A stretch of DNA of 64,000 nucleotides from Halorubrum ezzemoulense DSM 17463 (GCF_002114285.1 NZ_NEDJ01000008.1:1-64000); one strand, 5' to 3'; positions 24,129 through 32,108 are shown, counted from the stretch's first letter. A program made the numbers and translations. Notes: a model not told the origin generated them from the letters alone.

Positions 24129-24191
24129 CTCGAACCTCTACAGGAGCGGATCTTAAGTCCGCCGCTTTTGGCCAGGCTCAGCCACCCCCGC
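24107..24191 (-). tRNA. tRNA-Leu (anticodon UAA)
   Basis: Read on the minus strand, a 7-bp acceptor stem GCGGGGG/CCCCCGC closes an 85-nt cloverleaf with discriminator A. The D-arm region contains TGGCTGAGCCTGGCC, the anticodon stem GCGGA/TCCGC holds the loop CTTAAGA (anticodon UAA), a long variable arm follows as expected for class II tRNA-Leu, and the T-arm has the GGTTCGAATCC core. CCA is not encoded. No intron is seen. Confidence 0.95.
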
Positions 24192-24242
24192 GCGGATTCG
24201 GCTACCGGCGGCGGGGTGAAACCCCTTTCGGAAGCCCGGGCC

Positions 24243-24599
24243 CTACCAGTCGACCGAGAGCGTCCCGTCGCCGTGCGGGTCCGGCGCGATCTCCTCGTCG
24301 GTCCGCCGGTCGACGACGTGGATCACACCCGCGTCCTTCTTCGCGGGACACGCCTCTGCCGCGCTGACGTTCTCGGCTAGGTCCCCCTCGCCGATGTAGT
24401 ACGCCTCCGGCTTCGCCATCCCGCTCGCCACGTCCATCACCCAGTTGTCCGCGACCTCGGCACACTTCCCCGCCCCGAAGCACTTGTTCGCCTCGAAGAC
24501 GATCTTGTACGGCTTCTCCTCGATCGGCGGCCCCTCGCCGCCGATGTCGCTGGCGCGGAGCACCTCGTCGCCGCCGTCGGTCTCGGCCTCGTCGCTCAT
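24243..24599 (-). CDS. Single-cluster ferredoxin ([3Fe-4S] or [4Fe-4S] type)
   Basis: The 118-residue acidic protein has NKCFGAGKCAEVADNW with C40 and C46 and a third Cys in AEACPAKKD (C84). The pattern C-x5-C plus C-P lacks the middle Cys of a normal [4Fe-4S] motif, so a [3Fe-4S] cluster or a non-Cys ligand is likely. Such ferredoxins transfer electrons to cytochromes P450, oxidoreductases or dehydrogenases. The partner is not evident here: the neighbour is a tRNA on one side and unknown small genes on the other. Confidence 0.82.
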   Translation of the reverse strand: MSDEAETDGGDEVLRASDIGGEGPPIEEKPYKIVFEANKCFGAGKCAEVADNWVMDVASGMAKPEAYYIGEGDLAENVSAAEACPAKKDAGVIHVVDRRTDEEIAPDPHGDGTLSVDW

Positions 24600-24678
24600 G
24601 TCGCCTCCTCGGCGGCCGCGGCCCTTTCGTCTGTCGGTCGTTCCCGGTCGGTCGGGACGGGCGGACCGGACGAGTGGG

Positions 24679-24918
24679 TCACTCCTCGACGTGGTCCGCG
24701 AGCAGCCGCTCGGCGTGGTCGGGCGAGTCGGCGAGCTCCCACCGAACCGTCGCGGCGTCGCCGTACGCGAGCGCCTCCTTCAGCTCGTCGCGGAGGACGC
24801 CCGTGCCGAACCCGACCGTGTCGCCGTCGGCATCGCCGAGTTCGTAGAGTGCGTAGCGATCGGGCGCGCTCCCGACGGTCGAGCGGTCGAGTTCGCGCCA
24901 GGGTTTCGCGAGGCTCAT
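24679..24918 (-). CDS. 79-residue conserved haloarchaeal protein
   Basis: The short acidic protein starts SLAKPWRELDRSTVGSAPDR and contains YALYELGDADGDTVGFGTG, a beta-hairpin-like segment reminiscent of small GIY-YIG-like folds, followed by VLRDELKEALAYG and a Glu/Asp-rich end. The resemblance is weak and no nuclease residues are evident, so function is left open. The gene lies 25 bp downstream of the DUF5796-like gene on the same strand and is probably in its operon. Confidence 0.6.
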   Translation of the reverse strand: MSLAKPWRELDRSTVGSAPDRYALYELGDADGDTVGFGTGVLRDELKEALAYGDAATVRWELADSPDHAERLLADHVEE

Positions 24919-24943
24919 CAGAAGGATCCCGTCGGCGTCGGGG

Positions 24944-25402
24944 TCACCGGTGCGCGTCGAGCCCGTCCTCCGGGCCCTCGACGATCTCGTAGCTCCCCTC
25001 GGTCCAACCGTCCTCGACGAAGACGAACACGCGCCCGCCGGCGACCTCGGGATCGGCGACGACCTCGTTGCGCTTACCGTCCCGACCGACGATCACGCCG
25101 GGGAACACCTCGTCGCGATCGCCGTCCTCGACGATGACGCGACCGACGCCGGACTCCTCGAGGATCTCGTCGTCGGTCTTGTAATCGTTCACGTACGTCA
25201 TCACGCCCTCCGTCTCCGTCGGGTCGGTGACGAGCACGTGCGTCTCCTTGCCGGGACCGGCGGTGACCGACCCCTCGGCGGAGTCGGGGGCGCCCCGGTA
25301 GAGGGTCGTTCGGCCGTCGAGGTACTCGACGACGACGCCCTCCTCGCGGAGGTCGACGCCGATCGAGGTCGGCGGCACGTCGCTGCGTGATGGCGCGGAC
25401 AT
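24944..25402 (-). CDS. Haloarchaeal protein, probably DUF5796 family
   Basis: The 152-residue protein appears all-beta: VDLREEGVVVEYLDGRTTLY, GPGKETHVLVTDPTETEGVM and RVFVFVEDGWTEGSYEIVEG are repeated strand patterns without catalytic motifs. I recall this pattern from the haloarchaea-specific DUF5796 family, but that name is from memory and should be checked. The ATG at 25402 is chosen; a longer in-frame upstream stretch is Arg-rich and looks like non-coding sequence. It is likely cotranscribed with the 79-residue gene downstream. Confidence 0.65.
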   Translation of the reverse strand: MSAPSRSDVPPTSIGVDLREEGVVVEYLDGRTTLYRGAPDSAEGSVTAGPGKETHVLVTDPTETEGVMTYVNDYKTDDEILEESGVGRVIVEDGDRDEVFPGVIVGRDGKRNEVVADPEVAGGRVFVFVEDGWTEGSYEIVEGPEDGLDAHR

Positions 25403-25559
25403 ACGCGACGCTCGGGGTGCCGGCCTCAAAAGGGACGCGCTCGGCCCTCGGCCCCAACGCGTCGCTCGGCTGCCGGTCGGACCGCCGGACTGCGGGCGCG
25501 CCCTCAACAGCGAGAATCGGCGTACCACATTTAAGTTCCTGCCGCGGGGAGTGCGTGTC

Positions 25560-26942
25560 ATGCAACGGACGCGACGGGCGCTCTTAGGCGTCGGCGCCGC
25601 CCTCGTCGGGACCGCCGGGTGCCTCGGCGTCGAGGGCGTCGAGTATCCCGACGCGCCCGAGGCCGCCGACGCGCCGGGCGACGGGGGAGACGGGGGCGAC
25701 GCCGACGACCCGCCAGAGGACCCCCCCTCCGACGACCCGGCGGACGCCGACGGCGACCCGCCGGTGACGAACGCCGCGCTCGCGGACGCGACGCGCGAGG
25801 TCGTCGACGACGCGGTGTGGTTCGCGACCGAGTACCCGGACGCGGTCGCGACCTACCGCGACGCTGTCGCCGAGGCGGTCTCGACGGTCCGGTCGGTCCG
25901 GGCGACCGTCGACGAGGAGGCGGCGATCGCGACCGAACAGGTCGACGCGGTCGCCGCCGCGGGGGAGACCGCGGCGTCCCGCGCGGCCGAGGCCCTCGAA
26001 CCGCACTTCTCGCCCGGGTCCCGGATCCGTGACCGAGTCGACCGCCACGTCGAGGTCTTACGCGAGTTCGCGCCCCGCGGCGACGTGGACCGCGCCCTCG
26101 AAGAACTCGACCGGTTGCGCACCGGGCTGGCGGGCATGGGAACCTCCCTCTACGTCGAGGAACAGTTCTCGCGGAACCCGATCCACAACCGCCTGTTCCG
26201 GAGGCTGCTGGCGCCGCTCCCGCCGGACAATCCCGAACGGGGTCGCGTCACGACCGGGACGCTCGTCGAACTCGCCGTCGCGAGCCGCGGCTTCTCGACG
26301 TTCGCGCACCGGCCGTACGACCGAGATGAGATCGACCGCGACCGCGTCCCGCGCATCTACGGCGACGCCCTTAGTGCCGATCGCCGGCGCGAACTGCGTG
26401 CCCGCCTCGGCCCGATCCCGCGGCCCGCCGACCGCGTCGAGGAGCTGTTCTTCTCGTTCGCCCGCCGCCCGCCGGCGGGGAATCGGCCCGAAGAGACGTT
26501 CCGCGGTTGGGCCCGCGAACTGGACGGCGTCCCGGTGTACGTCCAGCGGTACCCGGACGCGGAGACCGCCGACGCGCGGCTCTCGACCGCCCTCGACGAG
26601 GGCGCCACGGAGGGGCGCGCGCCGATCGACCCGGAGGCGACGCTCGCCGGTTCCGACTTCAGCGGGAACAGTTCGGCGACCGGGAACGGCCCGGCGACCG
26701 GGAACGGCACGGCCGCCGCCGGGGGAATTGGGGACGACGGCGGCCCGACCCCCTGGTACCGCGTCTATCACCGCGAGGCGGAGGGAGAGCGGTACGGCTT
26801 CGACGAGCACGCCGGCGTCCAGTACGGCTACCTCGTCCGAGCGGGCGAGTTCCTACTCGCCACCGGCTTCTCCGGCGACGCGTGGGAGGAGCGGACGGGC
26901 TGGCACGGCCGACTACGGCACGGGTGGGTGACCGGCGCGTGA
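25560..26942 (+). CDS. Tat-exported lipoprotein of unknown function
   Basis: The 460-residue protein starts QRTRRALLGVGAALVGTAGC: a twin Arg followed by a hydrophobic stretch and a lipobox, so it is exported by Tat and anchored by lipid at Cys23. An Asp/Pro-rich linker (about 35-75) leads into a helical region (80-190), a Tyr/Arg-rich middle (215-330) and a Ser/Asn/Gly-rich linker containing NGPATGNGTAAAGG near residue 380. No enzyme motif is visible. Its stop overlaps the GTG of the next gene (GTGA), making the first of three coupled genes. Confidence 0.8.
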   Translation: MQRTRRALLGVGAALVGTAGCLGVEGVEYPDAPEAADAPGDGGDGGDADDPPEDPPSDDPADADGDPPVTNAALADATREVVDDAVWFATEYPDAVATYRDAVAEAVSTVRSVRATVDEEAAIATEQVDAVAAAGETAASRAAEALEPHFSPGSRIRDRVDRHVEVLREFAPRGDVDRALEELDRLRTGLAGMGTSLYVEEQFSRNPIHNRLFRRLLAPLPPDNPERGRVTTGTLVELAVASRGFSTFAHRPYDRDEIDRDRVPRIYGDALSADRRRELRARLGPIPRPADRVEELFFSFARRPPAGNRPEETFRGWARELDGVPVYVQRYPDAETADARLSTALDEGATEGRAPIDPEATLAGSDFSGNSSATGNGPATGNGTAAAGGIGDDGGPTPWYRVYHREAEGERYGFDEHAGVQYGYLVRAGEFLLATGFSGDAWEERTGWHGRLRHGWVTGA

Positions 26943-27400
26943 ACGCGAACGAGATCGGCCTCGTGGCCGCGGCGTTCGCCCTCGTCGGCGCCGGCGCCGG
27001 CATCGTCGGCGCGGCCGCGACGGGCTGGGCGGAGGCGGCGCTGGCGACCGCCGCGACCGGCGAGACCGCGCGCTTCGGACCCGTGTTCGTCGCCCAGTCG
27101 TACCTCGCCGTGACCGCGGCGGTCCTCGTCGGCGCGGTCCCGCTGGCCGGCGTCCTCGGCGTCCTCGTCGGGTCCCGTGCCCGCGGCGTCACCGCCGCGG
27201 CTGTGACATGCGGGCTCGGAACGGGACTCGGCGCGCTGGCGTACGGCCTGGTCGCGGTCACCATGATCGTCGTCTCGCAGGGCGACGCCGCCGCGCAGGC
27301 GCACGGGCTGGCGGACGCGTTCGTGCCGACGGTCGCGACGGCGTTCGTCGCCGCGGCCGTCGGCGCGTCGACCGGGGTCCTCGGGACGGTGATGCGATGA
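26939..27400 (+). CDS. Four-helix integral membrane protein
   Basis: The 153-residue protein begins at a GTG overlapping the stop of the preceding lipoprotein gene (GTGA). Four hydrophobic segments are clear: about residues 6-27 (IGLVAAAFALVGAGAGIVG), 48-75, 85-110 (VTAAAVTCGLGTGLGALAYG) and 130-150. It has no motif I recognise. Overlap with both neighbours (the ATG of the next gene lies within its stop, ATGA) indicates a tightly coupled operon, so it may form an envelope complex with the two lipoproteins (inference). Confidence 0.75.
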   Translation: MNANEIGLVAAAFALVGAGAGIVGAAATGWAEAALATAATGETARFGPVFVAQSYLAVTAAVLVGAVPLAGVLGVLVGSRARGVTAAAVTCGLGTGLGALAYGLVAVTMIVVSQGDAAAQAHGLADAFVPTVATAFVAAAVGASTGVLGTVMR

Positions 27401-28029
27401 CCCGTTCCGCGGACGGGGCGGACGGCCGGGACGCCGACCGACCCGTCCGGCGAGCGTCGCGGCGGGGCGTCGTCGCGGTCGGCGTCGCCGGGCTGCTCGC
27501 CGGCTGTCTGGTGACCTCGGAGGAGGGCGGCTCGACCCCTCGGCAGACCGAGAACGGGACGACCGGCGGCTCGGACGCGAACGACGGAGGCGGGTCCGAC
27601 GGCGACGAGACCGGATCCGACGGCGACGGAGGCGGGTCCGACGGCGGCGCCGAGGAAGCGACGCCCGACGAGGTCAACCCCGACGGGTCAGGGCTCGTCG
27701 TCACCGACGCGACGGTCCGCGACGTGACGCAGGGCGGCGGCTGGACGCGGGTCAGGGCCCGCTTGACCGTCGAGAACGCGGGGCGGTTCGAGTACGGAAC
27801 GATCGAGTTCCGGGCCGACGCGTACGCCGTCCCGCGGGGCTCAGACGAGCGCGAGCCGGTCGGGTTCGCGTACGTCACGCGACGCTTCCCCCGCGACGAC
27901 CGGTTCGACGGGACGAGATCGCGGTCGTTCGAGGTGACGATCCGGTTCGAGACCGGCGGGACGCCCGTCCGACCCGACGCCGAGCGGTACGCGGTCGACG
28001 CGGCCGTCAGGCGCGCGGAACCGCTCTGA
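27397..28029 (+). CDS. Tat-type lipoprotein with beta-sandwich domain
   Basis: The 210-residue protein has RRASRRGVVAVGVAGLLAGC, a twin-Arg signal ending in a lipobox. A low-complexity Gly/Ser/Asp linker follows (about 50-95), then a globular C-terminal domain with strands SGLVVTDATVRDV, RVRARLTVENAGRFEYGTIE and the Asn-rich turn typical of FxLYD-like surface domains. The likely role is in envelope binding or assembly (inference). Its ATG overlaps the stop of the membrane protein gene, and the gene ends the cassette. Confidence 0.78.
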   Translation: MTRSADGADGRDADRPVRRASRRGVVAVGVAGLLAGCLVTSEEGGSTPRQTENGTTGGSDANDGGGSDGDETGSDGDGGGSDGGAEEATPDEVNPDGSGLVVTDATVRDVTQGGGWTRVRARLTVENAGRFEYGTIEFRADAYAVPRGSDEREPVGFAYVTRRFPRDDRFDGTRSRSFEVTIRFETGGTPVRPDAERYAVDAAVRRAEPL

Positions 28030-28117
28030 TACCCCGGAACCGGTGCGCCCGGCCTCCCTGACAGAGAGACTCGCCGTGATCGCTACCTCTTTGTCCGCGC
28101 TCGCGAGCCGTGAACCC

Positions 28118-29110
28118 ATGGAAGGACGGGCGGCGGCGCTCGGCGCCGGGACCGTGTTGAACGCGCTCGCGACCGGCACGGGCGCCGCCTTCGGCATCGA
28201 CGTCGAGACGCGCGCGGCGGTCGACCTCGACCCCGCGGCCGACGGCGTCGCGGGCGAGATCGCCGAGGACCCCGACGCCGACACCGACCTGATCGAGCGC
28301 TGCGTGAGCCTCGCGACCGACCGCTGGGGCGACGGCGAGGGCGGCACCGTCCGGACCGACAGCGACGTGCCGCTTGCGGCGGGGCTGAAAAGCTCCAGCG
28401 CGGCCGCCAACGCGACCGTCCTCGCGACCTGCGACGCGCTCGGGCTCGTGGTCGGCGACGGCGGCCGCGCAAGTGACGACGCGGTCGGCGACGGCGGCCG
28501 CGCAAGTGACGACGCGGTCGGCGACGGCGGCCGCGCAAGTGACGACGCGGTCGGCGACGACCCGGACGACCCCGCGGTCGACGTGACCCGCCTGGAGGCC
28601 TGTCGACTTGGCGTGCGAGCGGCCCGCGAGGTCGGCGTCACGGTCACCGGCGCGTTCGACGACGCGACCGCGTCGATGCTCGGCGGCGTCACCGTCACCG
28701 ACAACGACGCCGACGAACTCCGCGCCCGCGAGACAGTCGACTGGGACGTTCTCGTCTGGACGCCGCCCGAGCGCGCCTACAGCGCGGACGCCGACGTGGC
28801 GCGCTGCGAGGCCGTCGCGCCCATGGCTGACCTCGTCACCGACCTCGTGCTCGACGGGCGGTACGGCGAGGCGATGACGGTGAACGGACTGGCGTTCTCC
28901 GCCGCGCTCGGCTTCGACGCCGACCCCGCGGTCGAGGCGATGCCGCACGCGACCGCGGTGTCGCTGTCGGGGACCGGCCCGAGCGTCGTCGCCGTCGCGG
29001 ACCCGGCCGATCCCGAGACCGACCTCGACGCGGTCGCCGACGCCTGGGCCGACCGTCCCGGAACGCTGCGGCGAACGACGACGAGAGCCGACGGCGCGAC
29101 CGTCGAGTGA
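28118..29110 (+). CDS. Archaeal shikimate kinase (GHMP family)
   Basis: Archaea use a GHMP-type kinase, unrelated to bacterial AroK, to phosphorylate shikimate. The 330-residue protein starts with GRAAALGAGTVLNALATGTG (motif 1), has VPLAAGLKSSSAAANATVL (ATP-binding motif 2, about 88-105) and SLSGTGPSVVAV (motif 3, about 290). Between motif 2 and the next core helix sits a perfectly repeated 11-residue insert (GDGGRASDDAV, three times), absent from the family. The start is the ATG at 28118; the in-frame extension upstream is not family-like. Chorismate mutase follows 32 bp downstream, making an aromatic amino acid operon. Confidence 0.9.
   Translation: MEGRAAALGAGTVLNALATGTGAAFGIDVETRAAVDLDPAADGVAGEIAEDPDADTDLIERCVSLATDRWGDGEGGTVRTDSDVPLAAGLKSSSAAANATVLATCDALGLVVGDGGRASDDAVGDGGRASDDAVGDGGRASDDAVGDDPDDPAVDVTRLEACRLGVRAAREVGVTVTGAFDDATASMLGGVTVTDNDADELRARETVDWDVLVWTPPERAYSADADVARCEAVAPMADLVTDLVLDGRYGEAMTVNGLAFSAALGFDADPAVEAMPHATAVSLSGTGPSVVAVADPADPETDLDAVADAWADRPGTLRRTTTRADGATVE
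28451..28549. repeat. 33-bp in-frame tandem repeat, three perfect copies
   Basis: Three identical 33-bp units lie at 28451-28483, 28484-28516 and 28517-28549, with a further partial 10-bp copy after them. Because 33 is a multiple of three, they lengthen shikimate kinase without breaking its frame. Identity at every base means recent expansion or ongoing slippage. Confidence 0.97.
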
Positions 29111-29142
29111 GCGCCCGCGACAGATCACTGACCCTACTACCA

Positions 29143-29436
29143 ATGAGCGACACACCCAACGCGGAGGACCGGAGCCTCGACGAACTGCGACACGAGATAG
29201 AGGACATCGACCGCGAGATAGTCGAGCTGATCGCCCGCCGGACGTACGTCGCCGACACCGTCGCGGCAGTGAAGGAGGAGCGCGACCTCCCGACCACCGA
29301 CGAGGGGCAGGAGGAGCGCGTGATGGAGCGCGCCGGGGAGAACGCCGAGCGCTTCGACGTGGACGCGAACCTCGTGAAGGCGATCTTCCGGCTGTTGATC
29401 GAGTTGAACAAGGTCGAACAGCGAGAGAATCGCTAG
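29143..29436 (+). CDS. Chorismate mutase (AroQ class)
   Basis: The 97-residue all-helical enzyme converts chorismate to prephenate, leading to Phe and Tyr. The core is LDELRHEIEDIDREIVELIA (about 12-31), RRTYVADTVAAVKEERDLPT and a C-terminal helix VKAIFRLLIELNKVEQREN, the usual arrangement of Arg/Lys/Glu active-site residues. The ATG at 29143 is taken rather than an upstream in-frame ATG at 29107, which overlaps the shikimate kinase end. Its stop overlaps the stop of the convergent toxin relic by two bases. Confidence 0.92.
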   Translation: MSDTPNAEDRSLDELRHEIEDIDREIVELIARRTYVADTVAAVKEERDLPTTDEGQEERVMERAGENAERFDVDANLVKAIFRLLIELNKVEQRENR

Positions 29437-29796
29437 GGATCGATCAGGCCGAGGCCATACCTGAGCGCCTCGTCGACTTCCTTCGTTCGAGATTCCGGGA
29501 CGGAACCACTGCTGTTGGTAATGCGGTGTTCGATAGGCACCGTGCGAATTTGACTACAGAGCGCGACCGAATCCTCCCGAAGCGGCGACTCCGCGACCGG
29601 AATACGCATCTCGAAGGGACACAGTTCGTCTCCCCGCGATGTCGTGATCGGAAGGACGATGGTCGTCGGATCGTTCTCGTTCCCGATATCGTTCTGGACG
29701 ACTACGCAGGGCCGTGTCCCTCTCTGCTCCGAGCCCTCCGTCGGATCGAACTCGACGATGACGACATCGCCGCGGCGAACGTTCCTCGATTACCAC
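29433..29796 (-). pseudogene. MazF/PemK-type toxin gene, frameshifted near its start
   Basis: Read on the minus strand, the in-frame part matches MazF/PemK ribonucleases along nearly the whole family length: RRGDVVIVEFDPTEGSEQRG, TRPCVVVQNDIGN, PTTIVLPITTSRGDE, MRIPVAESPL and SVALCSQIRTVP. It has no usable start: a TAA stop lies only two codons before it. The likely original start is the GTG at 29796 (VVIEER), which is in another frame, and one base too many at the CGTTCG string separates them. No intact antitoxin is present; the few codons before the GTG (TDRDEVPEW) may be the tail of one. Both observations suggest a decayed toxin-antitoxin module. Confidence 0.8.
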
Positions 29797-29814
29797 TCGG
29801 GAACCTCGTCCCGG

Positions 29815-30210
29815 TCAGTCGGGGCCGTCCCGAATCAGCATCACCTTCACTCGACGGACGGCGTCGAAGTCGCGGAGCCGGTACGTGAGCTGTCGGACGC
29901 GCTCGGCGTCGCCGCGGCAGAACAGCGACTCCAGACACCACTCGCCCTGGTGGGTGTGACTCGTGTTGAGGATCACGTCCTGATACTCGTGTTGCGCGCC
30001 GTGGAGCTCCCGGATGACCTCGTGGTGGCGGTAGTCGAAGCCGACGAGCGCGACCACCTCGCCGGTCGTGTCTTCGAGCCGCGAGTGCGACTCCACGAAC
30101 TCGCGCATCGCCTCGCGGACCGCCCGCGACCGGTTCTCGATCCCCTCCTCCCGCCACGTCCGATCGAACTCGTCGACGAGGTCGTCCGGGACGTTGAAGC
30201 TCGTTCGCAT
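29815..30210 (-). CDS. nikR: Nickel-responsive regulator NikR
   Basis: The 131-residue protein has an N-terminal ribbon-helix-helix domain (about 1-45, MRTSFNVPDDLVDEFDRTW) and a C-terminal ACT-like nickel-binding domain: VVALVGFDYRHHEVIREL, HEYQDVILNTSHTHQGEWCL. His-x-His plus Cys, with a preceding His from the HEYQDV helix, match the NikR nickel ligands, although the gap between the second His and Cys is one residue shorter than in E. coli NikR. It is divergent from the NicO-type transporter gene, its expected target. Confidence 0.9.
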   Translation of the reverse strand: MRTSFNVPDDLVDEFDRTWREEGIENRSRAVREAMREFVESHSRLEDTTGEVVALVGFDYRHHEVIRELHGAQHEYQDVILNTSHTHQGEWCLESLFCRGDAERVRQLTYRLRDFDAVRRVKVMLIRDGPD

Positions 30211-30245
30211 TGTGCCGTCGTGGATCCCGCGAGTACAAGAGGTTC

Positions 30246-30276
30246 GTTATGACGATTCACCCGGTTCGGTACTAAC
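30246..30276. promoter_or_regulatory. Candidate NikR operator between nikR and the nickel transporter
   Basis: In the 100-bp divergent gap, GTTA and TAAC form inverted half-sites 23 bp apart at 30246 and 30273, overlapping the AT-rich region where both TATA boxes are expected. NikR operators in other organisms are long interrupted palindromes, so the layout fits, but the half-site is only 4 bp and the match may be chance. Confidence 0.3.
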
Positions 30277-30310
30277 AACCGCTAAACCCCGCCCGCTCGG
30301 AGCGCCGCGT

Positions 30311-31123
30311 ATGCTCTCAAGTGAACTGTTCGGCCCGCTCGCGGGCGCGGTCCTCCTCGGCGCGGTCCACGGCGTCGAACCGGGCCACGGCTGGCCGGTC
30401 GCCGCCTCCTACGCCCTCGACCAGACCAACAAGTGGCTGTACGGGTTCGCGGCGAGCGCCATCATCGGCCTCGGCCACCTCGTGAGCAGCATCGCGATGG
30501 TCGTCGTCTTCTTCTACGCGAAGAGCTACTTCGATCTCACGCAGGTCAACGAGCCGATCACGGTGCTCGGCGGCGTCCAGATCGGTGGGCCGGTCAGCCT
30601 CGTCGCTGGCGCGCTGCTGATCGGGCTCGGCGTCCGCGAGTACGTCCACGGGCACTCTCACGGCTCTCTTGAGGCGTCGGACGATCACGACGCTCACGCC
30701 CACGGCCACGATCGCGACCACAGCCACGACCACGACCACAGCCACGACCACGATGACGACGACGGACGCCTCGCTCGATTGAAGCGGCTTCTCCCGTTCG
30801 TCGGCGGCCACTCGCACGGCGGCTTCGACGAGGGGGCCGACCGCGGCCTGCTGGGAATCGCGTGGTTCGCGTTCGTCCTCGGGTTCGCCCACGAGGAGGA
30901 GTTCGAGATCATCGCGCTCTGTGCCGGGTCGAACTACTGTCTCGAACTGATGAGCGCTTACGCGCTCACCGTCATCGCGGGTATCGTCGGACTCACGTTG
31001 CTGCTGATCGCCGGCTACCACCGCTCTCGGGAGCGCGTCGAGCGGTACACCCCGTACCTGCCCGCGTTCTCCGCGGCGGTCCTCGTCGTCATGGGCGTCG
31101 GGTTCATCGCCGGGCTGTTCTGA
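30311..31123 (+). CDS. NicO/RcnA-like nickel-cobalt transporter with His-rich loop
   Basis: The 270-residue integral membrane protein has six or so hydrophobic segments. The metal-entry motif AVHGVEPGHGWPV (about 18-30) replaces the HxxxxDH motif of nickel/cobalt permeases, and a cytoplasmic loop (about 113-148) is rich in His and Asp, containing HGHDRDHSHDHDHSHDHDDD, plausibly a metal-binding reservoir. Direction of transport cannot be told: RcnA-like members export while others import. The neighbouring NikR suggests nickel-controlled expression. Confidence 0.85.
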   Translation: MLSSELFGPLAGAVLLGAVHGVEPGHGWPVAASYALDQTNKWLYGFAASAIIGLGHLVSSIAMVVVFFYAKSYFDLTQVNEPITVLGGVQIGGPVSLVAGALLIGLGVREYVHGHSHGSLEASDDHDAHAHGHDRDHSHDHDHSHDHDDDDGRLARLKRLLPFVGGHSHGGFDEGADRGLLGIAWFAFVLGFAHEEEFEIIALCAGSNYCLELMSAYALTVIAGIVGLTLLLIAGYHRSRERVERYTPYLPAFSAAVLVVMGVGFIAGLF

Positions 31124-31205
31124 CCCGTCGTCGCGCGCGACCACCGTCCGGCGGGGACGCCCCCGTCGGCCGATCGCTTTTTATCCGGCCCGTCGAACTC
31201 GCGGT

Positions 31206-32108
31206 ATGACACGCGTCGCCGAACTCCTCGCGTATCCCCTGAAGTCCTGTGACGGCGTCGCCGTCGACCGCGCCGCGATCGGCCCCGAGGGCGCGCTCCG
31301 CGGCGACCGCACGTACGCGCTCGTCGAGGCCGGCGTCGACCCGGAGCGCGCCTCCGTCAGCGGTGGCGGCGGCTACGTCAACGGGAAGAGCGAGCCGGCG
31401 ATCCACGGGCTCAGCGCCGAGTACGAACTCGCCGGCCCGCCCGACGCCACGCCGACGGCCGTGACGCTCTCGCGACCGGCGACGGAACGCGCCCCGGCCG
31501 ACGAGCGCACCTTCGCGCTCCCCGACGAAGGCGACGCGCTGGCCGACTGGGTCGGCGAGTACCTCGGGTACGCGGTCGACCTCGTGCGAGACGACGCGGG
31601 CGGCTTCCCCGACGACCGCGCCGCGCGCGGGCCGACGGTGGTTTCGCGGGCGACGCTGGCGACCGTCGCCTCGTGGTTCGAGGACGTGGCGGACGCGACG
31701 GAGATGCGCCGGCGGCTCCGCCCGAACGTCGTGTTGGACGACTGCCCGGCGTTCTTCGAGGACAGGCTGTTCGCCGACCACGGGGAGGGCGTCCGCGTCG
31801 CGGTCGGCGACACGGCGCTGATCGGCGTCAACCCGTGTCAGCGCTGCGTCGTCCCCTCTCGCGACCCGGACACGGGGGCCGAGATCGACGGGTTCCGCGA
31901 GCGGTTCGTCCAGAAGCGCCGCGAGACGCTGCCCGAGTGGACCGCGAGCGACCGCTTCGACCACGACTTCCGGCTGATGGTCAACACCGTCGTCGAGGAG
32001 CGATCGTGGGGCGACGTCCTCGCCGTCGGCGACGAGGTCACCGTCGACGGCGTCATGACCGTCGACGAGAGCGGGACGCCCGTCGCGGGCGCGGACGCGG
32101 CGGAGTGA
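31206..32108 (+). CDS. MOSC domain protein (mARC/YcbX-like molybdenum protein)
   Basis: The 300-residue protein has an N-terminal beta-barrel region (AELLAYPLKSCDGVAVDRA, about 5-23) and a C-terminal MOSC domain with RLRPNVVLDDCPAFFEDRL and NPCQRCVVPSRDPDTG (about 208-223), where a conserved Cys is the expected ligand of the molybdenum cofactor. mARC and YcbX reduce N-hydroxylated substrates using electrons from an outside reductase. Function is inferred from the family. A T-rich promoter (cttttta) lies about 25 nt upstream of the ATG at 31206. Confidence 0.87.
   Translation: MTRVAELLAYPLKSCDGVAVDRAAIGPEGALRGDRTYALVEAGVDPERASVSGGGGYVNGKSEPAIHGLSAEYELAGPPDATPTAVTLSRPATERAPADERTFALPDEGDALADWVGEYLGYAVDLVRDDAGGFPDDRAARGPTVVSRATLATVASWFEDVADATEMRRRLRPNVVLDDCPAFFEDRLFADHGEGVRVAVGDTALIGVNPCQRCVVPSRDPDTGAEIDGFRERFVQKRRETLPEWTASDRFDHDFRLMVNTVVEERSWGDVLAVGDEVTVDGVMTVDESGTPVAGADAAE

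Noticed and set aside
28451..28549. Possible CRISPR array from three direct repeats
   Set aside because: The repeats are contiguous with no spacers and lie in frame inside a gene. The 17-bp and 30-bp repeats elsewhere also lack spacers.
29793..29834. Intact antitoxin gene before the MazF relic
   Set aside because: Only 14 codons lie between an upstream stop and TAA; they may be an antitoxin tail but are too short to call, and they overlap nikR.
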